64,000 bases of DNA from Auanema rhodensis (lineage: Eukaryota > Nematoda > Chromadorea > Rhabditida > Rhabditidae): contig OZ059896.1 in assembly GCA_964057225.1 (NCBI GenBank), positions 6,200,001 through 6,264,000 on the forward strand, read 5' to 3'. Below are positions 1 through 13,753 of the stretch, piece after piece; the first letter of the stretch is position 1, and each line of letters begins with the position of its first letter. The notes beneath the pieces are model-generated. The model had not been told where the DNA came from. It did not search any database and worked only from the letters and a program-made list of their open reading frames with translations. The translations under genes and the position numbers were made by a program.

Positions 1-1768
1 AAGAAGACAAATGGTATGGCACAGGCAGTAAACGAGAAGATGATGAAATTATACAGCCTTTCAAAGTGTCCGTTCCTCAAAATGTTTTAGAGGTTAGTTG
101 AAATTTTACACAATCTATAGTTTTATTCATTTCAGGATTTGAAGCAGCGTTTAATATCGTCAAGAATTTCACATGATCAATTAGAGGATGCTAATGATTT
201 TACTTATGGTTTCAATTCGAAGTATCTGGTTTCACTCAAGGTATCTGATATTCTATTTTTACTTATTACAATATATATATATATATATATATAATATAGG
301 ATTACTGGATCACGGGATATGATTGGAGGAAATATGAAAAAATCTTAAATTCATTCAATCAATTTAAAACCGAAGTTGAAGGATTACAAGTTTATAAAAT
401 ATCTTATATTCGCACATGTGATTATAAATAAATGCAGATACACTTCATTCATGAGAAAACAACGAACGAAAGCGCTAGAAACTATAAAGCTATCGTTCCC
501 ATCTTAATGGTTCATGGGTGGCCCGGGAACGTTTTTGAATTCTATAAGGTCATTCCTCTTTTAATTGATCCAAAGAAGCACGGATTGTCATCAGACGTTG
601 GTTATACTTTAGCAAATTGATTAATACCTTCATTTATCTTATTTACATTGAAGATTGCTTTTGAAGTCGTGATTCCTTCAATACCGGGCTATGGCTGGTC
701 TGATTCTCCAAAAAAAAGAGGTTTTATCTAAAGTTTATTGTCGTATGTTCAATGTTTATATACAGGATTTTCTCAAGTGGAATGTGCGAGACTGTTTCAT
801 AAATTAATGAAAAGATTAAAAATCGATAAATATTATTTACAAGGAGGTGACTGGGGCTCCGTAGTTACGAGTTCCATAGCTAGAATTTATCCAGAAAGGT
901 TTGATTTATGAAAACATTATTTTCTAAAAATAGTTAATTTTTTCAAAATTTAGTATTTATGCTCTTCATTTGAATATGGTGTCTGTATTCCCAGGAACAA
1001 CATTTTTATCTACTGCATATGATATCTTAGCTACATTTTTCCCTAGATTGATGCTTACATCTTCAAAACTTCAGCACAATACGTTTACAAAATTAGGAGA
1101 AATAATGTCTGAAGCAGGATATATGTATATTCAGGCCACCAAGCCAGATACAGTGGGTCAGTTTATCCTTTACTATTTTTTTATAGAACGATATTTTTCT
1201 CACCCAGTTACTTTCAATTTGAAATATCTAAGTCATAATAAATTTTAGGAACAGCTTTAAACGACTCTCCCATTGGCCTTGCTGCTTATATCCTTGAGAA
1301 ATTTTCTACATGGACCAATAAGGAAAATATAAATTTGCCTGATGGGGGCTTAGCAAAGTATGTTTTATATAGTATTTACATCTATTATTTTTGCTTTAGA
1401 AAATTTTCGAAAGATGAGCTTTTAACTATGATCATGATTTACTGGTCAAATGGCAATATTGTGAATTCTCAAAGATTTTATAAAGAATGCATACAAGATG
1501 ATCGTATTCCAAAATTATCAAAGTTTTTTTTTTTCTGTTTTTGTTTTAACTCTTAATTTGCAGAGTTTACCTCAAGGTACCAACTGGACATTCCTCTGGT
1601 TTGAATGAACTTTTTGATAGAACACCTGTTGAGCTTTCAAGAATGTTCATGAACGTGACTTTTTACAATGAGATTCCTGATATGGGCCACTTTGCTTGTT
1701 TTGAAAAACCAATGGAGATGGCTAAAGATATACTAGCCTTTGTAAATATTATTCATTCTCATTTGTAA
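1..1768 (+). CDS. Microsomal epoxide hydrolase (EPHX1-type), 5' partial
   Basis: Alpha/beta-hydrolase that opens epoxides to diols, normally anchored in the ER membrane. The window begins inside the N-terminal EHN domain (PFKVSVP, then DLKQRLISSR and FTYGFNSKYL), so the membrane anchor and start codon lie upstream. In order I see the oxyanion-hole motif HGWPG near 510, the SIPGYGWSDSP loop near 690, the nucleophile Asp in QGGDWGS near 845, tyrosines in AGYMYIQATKPDTVG and MIYWSNG, the acid Glu in SQRFYKE, and the catalytic His in DMGHFACFEKP near 1683. All match the mammalian mEH triad (Asp226, Glu404, His431). The frame is interrupted only by short GT-AG introns of about 40-60 nt, and ends IIHSHL-stop. 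All catalytic residues are intact, so this is an active-looking enzyme. Insect juvenile-hormone epoxide hydrolases belong to the same family; the substrate here is unknown. Confidence 0.93.
273..292. repeat. (TA)n microsatellite in an epoxide hydrolase intron
   Basis: Short run of alternating TA inside an intron of the epoxide hydrolase gene. No coding role. Confidence 0.7.
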
Positions 1769-2846
1769 ATTTTAATTATAGTAATAAAAAACTTTTCGTC
1801 TTTGTTCTAAATATACTGTTAGAATTAAAATCCTAAGTAAATGATACTTTCTCACAAGAGAAACTGAAAGCCAGCCAGACACTGGTTCAGTTAATACCAT
1901 TTACATAATCTGATATTTCGAATGAACTGTCAATAATATTTAGAACAATGGAACGAAGTGCTTTCATTACAATCTTTGTTGGCATATAAACGTATTTATG
2001 CGATTACTATACATGGTTCACAGCTAGAGGCATGAAACGAAATCGAGGTGTGTTCATGAAGAACTGTATCTGTTTTTCGAATAATTTGTCTTTTTATTGT
2101 CAAAATTAAAGTGGTATAGTTACTTGCTATTATTGAACTAATTTTATGAACATGTACAAGTAAACAATAGTCTGCTTAACAATGAGCATTATTAATTTTA
2201 AAAAATCCAAATAATATGGAGGATAAAAAATAAAGAATATGGTAGGCTTATAACATTATAATTTAAGGATACTTATTCTAGAAGGATGGTATAGCTATTC
2301 GGTTCTGAATTTATTCAGAACTGGAAAAACTTAGAATAAGTTTCGTCAAACGAATTTTGGAGAAGAAAGACTGCAAATGATTCGGGTTGCGCTAGATAGA
2401 TTGAAAGTAAGCATTTTTCTTCACATTTCCTTCTATAAGTAACTCTTTAACAGAACTAAGAAATAAAACAAATTATACGCCAAGGTAAACACTGACGCAC
2501 AAAACGTGCGTATACATCTTTTATAACATTCGGCTATGGTTAAGAATTATACTATTCAACAATTTTTAAATTTTTTTCGTAATGCTAAAATATTGATATA
2601 TTTAAATGAATGTGTTCAAGTTCCAGCATGAACAACTTGCTTCTTCTTTTCTGCTTGCTCTTTTTTATATTTAAAATATCTTTATTTACTTTTGTTTTGT
2701 AAATGGAAGTGTAGATATTGCAAGATCATCTGATTGTTTAATATTTACAACTAAATGCTCTTATTATTGTTTCTCAATGATATTAAAAATTGTTTTCACT
2801 TTGTTTTCATTTCCAGTTAAGGTTTAAGATCTTTTATTCCTTAGCC
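1769..2846. other. Intergenic: 3' end of epoxide hydrolase, 5' region of MASK
   Basis: No convincing coding exon on either strand. AATAAA-like signals follow the epoxide hydrolase stop (around 1782). A fold-back at 2271-2341 is listed separately. Just before the MASK start there are two acceptor-like pyrimidine-AG sites, one ending near 2816 (ATTTCCAG) and one ending at 2844 (TATTCCTTAG). Confidence 0.6.
2271..2341. other. Nested stem-loop, possible structured RNA
   Basis: Outer arms 2271-2280 and 2332-2341 are perfectly complementary (ACTTATTCTA with TAGAATAAGT). Inside them is a second perfect 8-bp stem (GTTCTGAA at 2302-2309, TTCAGAAC at 2314-2321) with a 4-nt loop. The two stems nest in a cruciform-free, single fold of about 71 nt. 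I match it to no known RNA family; chance inverted repeats are common in AT-rich DNA. Confidence 0.3.
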
Positions 2847-5800
2847 ATGGCTGAAGATGAGAATGTGGATGCTTTATCGATGACTAGTGAGGTAAAAAAT
2901 ATTTATAAATCCGAATATAATATCGAATTTTTTAGCTCGCAGAACGTCTGGGAGTTATAGCAGTTTCTTCAGCTAAGGAAGAAGATAGTAATTCCAATTC
3001 TTCTCAAACCCCTCAATCCTCCTCCTGTACTGTAGGTTCTACATATTTTTCTTATAATAAACATTTTACATAGGAGGGAGCGACTGTCTCCTCAGAATCA
3101 GTTCCAAGAGTACCCGATCCTGCAAGTGTTTCTTCTCAATCACTACTTTTGCCGTTTCTCCACATGCTTCCTAAAGAAGTTGTTCAAGCATCCACTGAAG
3201 TTAAACTTGAATTATATGAAGCGCTCTTAGAAGCTGGGTTGAAGGTAATAAGTTTCATATTTTGGGTATTTTCTATCATTATATTTGTATACTTTATTTG
3301 ATATTTTAATTTACATAATGCATTTTTCTATAGTTGGAGGCTCTTTCAATGATCGACCGAATCGATAGTGCTTATGAAGCTCTGCTATATGTTGGATCAA
3401 AATCATCAGACAGTCCTCTTTTGGGTTCCCCGTCAAATAGCCCCCATCCTTCAATCGCTGCAAATAGTCTTAGCCTTTTTGCTGGTGCCGCCCATAGGTA
3501 AGCCCCTGACACTAACATTAATTTTTTTTTTAACCTAGGCATCCCCCTAGTCGTAGTATCGAAGGAGCAATGGCTGCAATCCAAGATTCTGTAGCTCATC
3601 CCGATAATTTGGAACAGCCTGATCCAGTTTTCGAACAGGAGTCCTCCACATCTGAAAATTACGGTGCTTCCTGTGATGGGTTACTATCGCTTGCATGTTC
3701 TGCTGGCGTAAGAGTAAGAAGTTTAGCGATATATTATTTGGTTTTTTTCAGTTTGCTCGCTTAACAGAAGATTTAGTTAAGTTAAAAGGGTCGACCACAT
3801 TCTGTTCTAACTTAGATACAACTCCCCTTATGGAAGCGTGTGCCGCAGGTGCTTCATCTACTGTGATAAAATTGATTGATTTGGGTGCGGATATCAATGC
3901 TCAATCAAAAACTAGAAATACTGCCCTTGTTTATGCCTCTGCTGGGGGTCATCCTGAGGTTTTTGTTCCCATATTATATGATTTTTTCAAATTCGTTTTA
4001 GTGTGTTCGTGCCTTACTTAAAACAGGTAAATGTGATGTGACAAAAGCAAATGAAAATGGTCATTGCGCTCTGATGGAAGCAGCCAGCTCAGGTAAAAAT
4101 AAGAAATAAGAAAATTAATTTTTAAAATTTTACTTAGGTAATTTTGAAATTGTAAAATTGCTGATGGAACATGGAGCGAAACAACAGTTCCTGACGATGA
4201 ATAGTGAATTCAAAGTTTGTTTTTGAAATATTTTATATTTCTCTGTTCATATATTTAACTCGTTAAAATGCTCAGGAATCCCCGTTGACTTTAGCTGCTT
4301 ATAAAGGTCATGAAGTTGTGGTTAGATATCTTTTAAAAGTAGGAAATGGAGAATTATCCGACGAAGAGTTACATACTGCATTAATGGAAGCTAGTATGGA
4401 TGGACACGTTCCGGTATTTGAGGTTTATATATCTTTTTAAAAATTTTTTTAGGTTGCTAGAGCATTGCTTGAACACGGTGCTCCAGTTAATTTATCTTCT
4501 GAGTCTTATGAAAGTCCCTTAACTTTGGCTTGCAGTGGAGGTCACGATATTCTGGTTTTTATATTAATATTTTAGTATATGTAAACAAATTTGTTTAGGC
4601 TAAGTTGCTGTTAGAAGCTGGTGCTTTCATCGAAGAACCTAACGATGAAAGCTATACCCCGTTAATGGAAGCCGCAAGAGAAGGTCACACGGTATTTTTC
4701 TTACATTAATATATTTTTCACAATTTGTCATAGCGTGTTGTAAAAGTTCTTCTTGATCATGGAGCAAACGTTAATGCCCAAACTGAAGAAACTGGCGAAA
4801 CAGCGTTGACAGTTGCGGCTTGTGGTGGATACACGTATTTTTGTTGAAATAGTTTTAAACAATTATAAAAAATATAGGGAAGTGTTGGATTATTTGGTTA
4901 GGTACGGTGGCGATCTAGAACTGGGAGCTAATACTCCACTAATGGAAGCCGCACAGGAAGGCCACATAGGGACGGTAATATATGTTATAGGAGCTGCACG
5001 ATCTGTAAGTGCAAGTATATCATTAACAAAATATGAAGGTTTTTCTAGCAGGAGGGAGCTTGTCCTAACCTTCAGCATCATATGAATGCTGCTCTCGCTT
5101 TAGCTGCTGATAATGGGCATTTAGATGTTGTTGAATTTTTGCACAGAAATGGGGCCGATATTGTTTGTTTTACTGAATTTGAAAAAGTAACAAAATTGGT
5201 TTATAGACATTAGAATATGAAGGAAGAACACCCTTGATGAAAGCGGCAAAAAATGGATATACGGATATTGTTTCGTTCTTGATAAATAATGGAGTAGATG
5301 TGAATTATAAACCCCAGTCAGGGAATGATGCAACAGCATTGTCATTGGCATGTTCATCGGGTTATAAAGACATTGTTCGACATTTACTAGACGCAGGAGC
5401 CGATCCGAATATTGAATTAAAGGTGGTTAATATTGTTTTTTGTTTTTGCATTACCAACTCTCAGGATGGCGTTACTTGCATATTGGAAGCCGCTAAAAAT
5501 GGATATGTTGAAATTGTAGAACTTATGTTAGATCATGGCAAGTGCTTTCTTATAAATCGGATAAAGCATTTATTTTTTAGCGTTTGACAATAAAACAGCT
5601 GCTGGATGCATAGCAACTCAAACTGCTTCCAATAATCCGGGTACAACAAAAAATTCTAACCTAAGTCGTCGTAAAAAAGCTTCCAATCTTAATCCTCCGT
5701 CATATCTTCCTCCAGGTGAGCATTTTCTGAACTTTTTTACAACTTTAAAATCTATTTTCATATAATTTGTTTTATTCACAGGATTACTACCTGATAACCC

Positions 5801-8800
5801 GGTACGCATGACATAAACTTTTGCTAAATATAATTGTACTTTATAGCTTCAAAATACCGATCCAACATTTACTGATGCGGAATGGGCAAAAGTGTACTAT
5901 GGATGGTTAGCAGCTTTATACAATCTTCGGCACTCAGGTCCAACGCCTCCTTTGCCTTCGGTTCGTTTACTATAATAATGACTCCCTAATAAATGTGATG
6001 CCAGAATGATCGACTGCCTCTTTCTTACGACTACAACCTTTCCCAACCTGCTTTAGATGTTCATACACAGCTCACGGCTGAACAAGTCCAAGCATTGGCC
6101 AGCTATGTGGCAACTCGTAGGCTTTTTATAATGATTGCATGCACATCTACAATTTTTAGTTCCAGTTCCTATTGGACCGACAGGTGACAAGCCGTCGTAT
6201 CCTTCTCTTTCATCTAATTCTCAAACTAGCACCGCATCAACAGATTCAATACCTTTGTCAGTCTCCTCTTCTTCACCTAATTGCCCAACTGAAGTTTTGA
6301 CTAATAGTCCAAAAACATTATCTATGCCATCTACCTCTGGTATGAAGAAATACTCTAATCTTGTCATATCATTATCTGCAGCAATGGTTGCTCCAACGAA
6401 TACAATTAGTAATAGCACTCAGCCTGTTGGCACTGCTATTTCTACTTCCAAGAGGGAAAAGATCCCAACTACAGTTTCTTCACAAAAATATGCTTATATT
6501 CACCAACCTGGTTCTATAATTGTGGAAAGAGTTCCCATTTCCACACCAAGCCCAACAAATACATCCACCTCAACATCAATCACCACCGTGAAACCTAATT
6601 CTGGTGCCGCGTCTACTGCTACAGTTTCCACGTCTAGCGGTAACTTCTTGTCTAATACGTATGAAGCAATCAAGAAGAATTTCTCAGGTCTTCCATTGCC
6701 ATCAACATCAAATACTTTACCATCGGCAAGTATTTAAGATATTACAAAATATATTTCTTTTTAAAGGTTCTTCAAGCTGATTCTAACAATTTATCACACC
6801 CAGCCAAAAGTACAATGACAACGACAACAGATGACGGATCAGTAACTACTACAGTAAGCGCTGCGAAAGTGGAATCTGCTCTTGCCACCGATTTTTTGCT
6901 GAAAGGATGGACTGAGGCTAAATGTAAGGGAAATGTTGTTGAGCTTTTTCAAAGAGTTGTGAACCCAGGGGGAACTACGGTACAACAATTCACCAATCCT
7001 TTGCAACCAGAGCAACGCCGGTTAATAAGGAAAAAGTTCCAAGACTATATCTCCTTAGACACTCATAGTTCGTATAAGTCTAAATAATTACCTAAATTTA
7101 TCATTTTCAGGTACACCCGATATGAACTCTTTGAAACATTTCATCGATCTCTTTCAAGAATGGGACAAGCCATTGCCTGCGAAAGAAGTTTGCATTATTT
7201 TTTTTTTTTTTCTGATTTGTAATTAAGACTGAACTTGAGAATGACCCAATTTCTATGTGCGATATTATGAAAATGATTCGTCCTTCTGGGCAAGTAGGTG
7301 TTTCGTCGAATGCTGAAGTCTTGGCATCAACACTACCTACATCCTCTGCTCAGAATACTGCGTCTATTTCTGGATCGGTTAGTGCCGTACATAGACGAGC
7401 TCATAGTGAAGGAGATGAAGCTGAATATGCTAAGTACTTGCGTATATATTTTTCGATAATTACTGAGTAGTACAATTTAAGGCCTGTGATTAAAACAGTG
7501 TTTAATGTAGATAAAGCCACCGATTCTAATAATGATACTCCTCTTACCTTGGCTTGTTCCAATGGACACAAGGAAATGGTTAATGTTCTTGTAGCACGTG
7601 GTGCGAATATAGAGCATCGTGACAAGAAGGTTCATAATGCTTATTTTTTAAAAGTTAACTATTATGTTAGGGATTTACACCTTTAATATTAGCCGCAACA
7701 GGAGGGCACGTTGGTGTAGTACATGCTTTACTTACCGCTGGAGCGAATATTGAGGCTCAATCTGAAAGAACGAAAGATACAGCATTATCTCTTGCTTGCT
7801 CTGGAGGTAGAAAAGAAGTCGTAGAAGTTCTACTCACCCAAGGAGCCAATAAAGTGATTTTATAGATTTTGAAGCAATAATATTAAATTTTGTAGGAACA
7901 CCGTAATGTCAGCGATTATACACCATTGTCATTAGCGGCTTCTGGAGGATACGTGGAAATTGTGAATATGTTACTAAATGCTGGTGCCGAGATAAATTCT
8001 CGTACTGGTAGTAAATTAGGGATATCGCCATTAATGCTTGCGGCTATGAATGGACACAAAGATGCTACCAGAGTACTGTTGGAGAAGGGTTCAGATATAA
8101 ATGCTCAAATTGAAACGAACAGGTTGAACATAGACACTGTGCGGTTCGCATAGACTCTAGCTGTTTTCAGAAATACTGCGCTTACTTTGGCTTGTTTTCA
8201 AGGGAGAACTGATGTGGTACGTTTACTTCTTCAATACAACGCGAACGTCGAGCATCGTGCAAAGGTATGCGTTTTTTATATATATATTTTTTTCAAGCTA
8301 TTCTTAGACGGGGTTGACTCCTTTAATGGAAGCTGCAAATGGAGGCTATGTAGAAGTAGGAGTTCTTCTTCTAGATCACAATGCCGATCCTAATACTACC
8401 CCTGTACCCTCTAGCCGAGATACTGCTTTAACGATTGCCGCTGACAAAGGACATGACAAATTCGTCGAAATGCTTATAAATAGAGGAGCTGCCATTGATG
8501 CAAAAAATAAAAAAGGCTGTACGGCATTATGGCTAGCATGTCATTGTGGGCATCTGGACACCGTGAAGACTCTAGTAACATTTGGAGCAGATGTTGATAC
8601 TCAAGATAATCGAAAAGTATCTGCCCTCCTAATTGCTTTTAGAAAAGGGCATTTGAAGGTATTTTTTGTTTTTTGGAGTGTAATCTTATATCATCAGGTG
8701 GTCGAGTATTTGGTCAACTACGTTAAGCAGTTTCCAAATCAGCAAGAAATGGTACGATATTTGTCTACACTTACCACTGGTGATCAGGTTTTTAACATAT

Positions 8801-11800
8801 TTTAATGTCTTTTACTTGCTATTCGTTTATAGAAAGTTACGAAAGAGTTGCAAGATCTGCTTTGCAATGTGCAGAAATGTATAACAGTAATAGTTTCGGC
8901 AACTAAAGCTCAAGCAGAGCAAGCGAACAAAGCAGCTGAAAGTCTGTTGGCTCTTCTAGCCGAGGAGGTAACGCGGAATAATAAATTCGATTGCTTTATG
9001 GTTTTATTAGGAAGAGATGGCTAAGAACAAAAAACAAAAAAAACAAAAGAAGAAGGAAGAAAGGCGTGCCAAAAAGAAAAAGAACGGAGAAAAATCTAAA
9101 GTTTGTTGTGTACAAGATGTTTCTCCAAAGAAAGATCAATCTCCATCCCGGGAAGAAAGTGAAGTCTGTTTCTAAATATATTGTATTTTTTAATGCGAAA
9201 ATATTTAGGTTGAAAGTGAAGAAGAAAGTGAATCATCGAAAAAATTTAATCAAACCAATTTTTCAGCGTCTGTTCCAGAAAATGACGAAACATTAGTGCG
9301 TTTAAATAGTCATATTATTATTATCTTTGTTATTTTAGGTAGTGGATCGAGTTCCCTTGCTTAATGTTGAGCAGAATGGAGCTTCTCTTACTGAGGCAAC
9401 TGCAGTTTCTGCTAAACAAAAACGGCAATGTAATAGAAAAGCAAGACAACCTGAACGTAATATTTTTTGTTCATTAGATATATTTGATTTGCAATTTATA
9501 GTTACGATTGCCTCTCCTATTGTTAGTGTTGCCCAGCCTGCTGTGTCTTCTATATCAACGATAAAAACTCCTCCAGCTCTTCCTGTTACCTTAGTTAAAA
9601 TTTCTCCTACTACTACTGATGAATGGGTTAAAGCTAGTAAGAAAAAACAGGTGACTATATTTTTCGAATCGGATAGACGAACAATCATTAATTTAGTCTA
9701 AAACCAAAATTCTCGCTGTACCTACTCCTAGTGCTATTCTGGGTCATCAGAAAGAAAGTCATGTCGATGAAGCATATGGCAATTGGAAAGATGTTGAAGT
9801 TGTTAGTTTTGCAGTTTTCCTTATTTTCTATCTTTATCGTAGTGTCGACGCAATAAGTCTAAGACATTGTGCGTGGGAAGTAGCGTGATTGCTCGTGTTA
9901 TTGGCAGAGGTGGCTTCAACATCAATGCAATCCGAGAAGCTACAGGAGCTTCTATTGAGGTTGAAAAACAAGGTCTAAAGAAAGAGCAACATGACCGGCA
10001 AATTTTCATCAAGGGCACCCAAGATACTGTTCTGTATGTTAATCCTTTGTGTAATAATATGAATTTATTATATAGAAATGCTGCTCTAATGATCAATGGT
10101 CTCATCGCTGATAACGATGCTTCCGTAACAGATATTATACGACAGGTTTCTCAGTCACCTTCATATCTCTTAGCGGTATGTCTTATAGGTTCTTCATGGA
10201 AACACTTCTGTGGCTTCTTCGTCTTCTGAGAGTGGAAGTAGAACTAATGATGGAAAACCTTCGATTAACTTAGTGAACGCTGGTAAATCTACTCAGACTT
10301 GGGGAACGACGAACGTATGGCAACAAAGGATGGCAGCGAGACAACAACAGCAAGATCAACTTCAACAACCACAATCTCCACCGTCTGATGATGCATGCGG
10401 ACATGCTCACTCACAGTCTCCACCTGTGATAATTCATAAACAAATTTTGGAGCATGGTTATTTCATTTTAGAATTTAGATATATGATTTTTTTCTAGAAG
10501 TTCGTGATGAAAGTATTCATAAGTCTGTTGTCTCGACTTCACAATTCTCTGCATCAGAAGTTGAGGCGTCCTTGTCTCCTACTCCTTCATCATCTATTGT
10601 GGAATCGGAACCAGTAGCAATTATACAAATTTCACGACCTCTTTCGCCTAAAGAAGAAGATCTACGGAAGGCCCCTGGTTATCGGCCGCATATGCAAGCA
10701 AATTCCGGTAATCCAATAGTAAAGCTTTTTTAAAGATTTTAACAAAAATTCAGTTGTTTTTGTGGAGAAATCTCAGACTTCAGCTAAGACAGAATCACCT
10801 TCTATCTTATCAACTATCGGGGGTCAGCTTCCACTTCTAGAAGAAAAGAGCGTTTCAGCTGTTTTACCAGGATTAGAACATAACTCATTCCTCGATAAAA
10901 CCACTCATGCAAAATTAGCTCAAATTTGGGGCTCAGCTTCAGAATTATCTACCGTTAACGAATCAGCTTGGAACAGTCAAATTCTATTAAACAATCTTGG
11001 TTTAGGCTTAGATACCTCGGTTTGCAAAACATTTATATATTTACTATTTTTTTTTCAGAGATCTGACTGGCCCCTTTCTTCTGAATCTGATTTTCTGGGT
11101 GTTGGATTTCCACCAGCTTCTTCACAACCTAAGCCAAATCCTATTCCTGCCTCAGTTTCTACTTCGGTTAATGAATGGATGGCTCCTGGAAATAAAGCTG
11201 GATTATCATTTTCTAATCGATCTCAAGTATTTCTATCACAAGAGATCAAATAGTTTTCTTGTCTTTTTCAGAACCGCACAGGCATTATGCATACATCACC
11301 GCAACAAACATCGAATGCTGCTCCAGTATTACAGACTCCCCATCAAACTCGAACATTTGCTTCTAATCAGCAAACTGAAAATAATGTTCTTTTCAATCAG
11401 GTTTTTGATCTTTCTTCTAGTATGAATAATTTATTTATGTGTTAATTAAGCTTGCTGCTCAATTATTGACACATCAAGGATCAGCTTCTACATCTAATTC
11501 TAACCCGTATTTCTCCTATAACGAGCCATCGTCTATTGGTCCTTTAAAGCCTGTCACGCCTATTCATAATCCAACACCAAAACCTTTCAGCTCCTATCAG
11601 GTTCTTTTTGTTTGGATGATTATTTATCATCTGTAAATTCGTATATAGAATGCTACACAAGAGTATGAAAACTTGCATAGCTTACTCAATTCGTCATATC
11701 AATCTCATAATATGAATTCACATAGCAGTTCAGATTTTAATGGACAGGTTTTTATTGTATTAGACGTACTTGTATGTTATTATTTCTAGCAAACATATCC

Positions 11801-12167
11801 TTCTTCTAATGCGGTTTCTCGAACTGTTCTAACATCAAGGCCTGCTGTTCCATTTATACCGCCTCCCCCTCCACCTGGATTTGGGGCTGTTGCTCCTCCT
11901 CCTAACATGGGTGCCAATACTTCTGTTCCTCCTCCTCCTATGCGAAGTTCTTTTTTCAATAATCAACTTCCACCACCGCCTCATTCATCCTCTTTTATGT
12001 ACAGCAGGTTTGTTTATTTCATATCTACAATATTTCAATCTATATGTATATATTTTATATTACCTTAATTTTCTATATTTAGTCAACAAGCTGGTGGTAA
12101 TTGGAATCCCATCCCTCCATCTAACATTCCACAGCAACAAATGCCGTGGAGTGGTGGGTGGAAGTAG
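2847..12167 (+). CDS. MASK / ANKHD1-ANKRD17-type multiple ankyrin repeat, single KH domain protein
   Basis: Large cytoplasmic/nuclear scaffold; the Drosophila and mammalian relatives act with Yorkie/YAP and in receptor-kinase signalling. I start at ATG 2847 (MAEDENVDALSMTSE), 2 nt after an acceptor-like TTCCTTAG. A conserved helical segment follows (LLPFLHMLPKEVVQ, LYEALLEAGLK). Ankyrin block 1 is encoded at about 3690-5590 and block 2 at about 7480-8700, with classic TPLMEA, LALACS.G and LL..GAD.N signatures. They are separated by a Ser/Thr/Pro-rich linker (6135-6740) and a conserved DFLLKGWTEAKCKGNVVELF segment. After block 2 come a coiled coil (KELQDLLCNVQ, AEQANKAAESLLALL) and a Lys-rich stretch (near 9010-9100). 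The KH domain at about 9850-10140 has the GXXG loop as VIGRGGFNINAI. The tail is Pro/Ser/Gln-rich and ends MPWSGGWK-stop. Roughly 30 introns of 40-60 nt break the frame; I found no disabling change. The order of domains matches the family exactly. Confidence 0.95.
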
Positions 12168-12850
12168 GTTTTAGCTTAATGATTTCTGTATTGTTTTATA
12201 TAGTTGATATATTTGTTAAGTTGGTGTATTGTTTTCGGGTCTAGATTTAGCGTATGACATGAATCAGGGTTTCATGTTTAACGTCTCTGTGATCATATGT
12301 TCTCCCTCCCGGTGGGCTATCCTATTTTCCAGGTGTGTGTAACTTGTATTTAAAGGGTTTGTTATTTCATATATTATTCAGTATTATCCTCAACAAATCG
12401 GTGCATATTGTGCAAAACTCGGTTTCAAGCTATTCCAGTGAAAAGGTTTTCTGTCTAACGCAGTGTATTTTATGCGATATTATATTTTGGGTCAATTTTT
12501 TTTGTTGTACTCTTATTTTGCACTAGTATGTGTATTAATAAGCTTGACCAACTAGTTAGTCGATCTTGTCCTTTTTTCTGCCGATTATTTATTATTTAGT
12601 GATGTTGATCTGTTCAAAGATGAAAATTCCTCTTTTTGTTAATGTTTTCTCATGAGTTGATGTCATTTTACATTTTCATCAGTGCTAATTTTCTATGTTC
12701 CGATGATGAGTTTATTATGTAAATGGATTTTAATAAACCCTCACATACTAATATATTTTCATACATTTATAAATGTATAAATATATAGTTTTTTCGACTA
12801 TGAGTATTTTAGTTGTTTATTTACGTGATGATTCAAGAGTAATTTTTAAG
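12168..12850. other. Intergenic: probable MASK 3' UTR, then NFU1 promoter
   Basis: T-rich, no coding exon seen. The first several hundred bases look like a 3' UTR, with an AATAAA at about 12733. The NFU1 start follows within about 110 nt, so the two genes are very close on the same strand. Confidence 0.55.
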
Positions 12851-13753
12851 ATGTCGTTTTTGTCTAATCGTCTTCATAAGAAGGCAATATCACTTTTCCA
12901 ATCTGGTTAGTAAATTTGCAGTGATATCATGTGCTAGTGATTTTTTTAGTGAGATCATTGTATATTCAAGTCCAAGATACTCCCAATCCCTTATCTTTAA
13001 AATTTTTGCCTGGTCAATCCATTCTTAGCAATTCTGCAACTCATGAATTTATGAGCGTGGCTTCTGCAAAAAACAGTCCTCTGGCTATGTAATGAAGATA
13101 ATCTTACTTTGTTTTATTATACATTTTAGGGAGCTTTTCCGAATCGAAGGTGTCAAATCTGTTTTCTTTGGTGAAGACTTTATCACAATTACAAAAAAAA
13201 CAGAAGACACTGATTGGGCTCTTATGCGAGCAGACATCTTTTCAACTATAGCAGATTTCTTGCAGTCAGGGAAAAATGTAATTCAAGAAAGCAGTCATCC
13301 ACTATATGAAGACACAGGTAAGCTTGGAGAAGATGGTTGCTTACTTTTTTAAAGCTATTTTGGAAGATGATGACGATACAGTCGCCATGATAAAAGAACT
13401 CCTGGATTCTCGTGTTCGGCCAATGGTACAGGAAGATGGGGGAGATATAACGTATTGTGGTTTTTCTAATGGTGTGGTGAAATTGAAGTTGAAAGTATTT
13501 TTTATTAATATTTCCTTGAAAAATTATGCGTTCAAGGGTTCATGTACAGGCTGTCCAAGTTCTTCTGTTACATTAAAGTCAGGAATTCAAAATATGTTGC
13601 AATTCTATGTCCCTGAGGTTTTTGTACTAATGCATACAGTTAATGTTTTCATATCTACAGGTAAAAGAAGTTGTTGAACTCAAAGACGAAGCCGATAACT
13701 TGGTCGAACGAGAGCTTGCCAAATTCGAAGCTTCCCGAGGAATTAGCGATTAA
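12851..13753 (+). CDS. NFU1-type mitochondrial iron-sulfur cluster scaffold
   Basis: Delivers Fe-S clusters to mitochondrial client proteins such as lipoate synthase and complex I/II subunits. ATG 12851 directly follows TTTTTAAG, an acceptor-like site. A short basic leader ([16 protein letters not shown]) suits mitochondrial import. The N-terminal Nfu domain is clear: [51 protein letters not shown]. The C-terminal NifU-like domain has [33 protein letters not shown] and the cluster-binding CTGC within [20 protein letters not shown]. It ends [10 protein letters not shown]-stop. Five short introns. Both cluster-ligating cysteines are present, and length (about 230-240 residues) is normal for the family. 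Confidence 0.95.

Noticed and set aside
7401-7625. Minus-strand ORF over ankyrin exons
   Set aside because: Shadow of MASK ankyrin repeats.
9335-9688. 117-codon minus-strand ORF
   Set aside because: Antisense shadow of MASK exons, which have matching family sequence on the plus strand.
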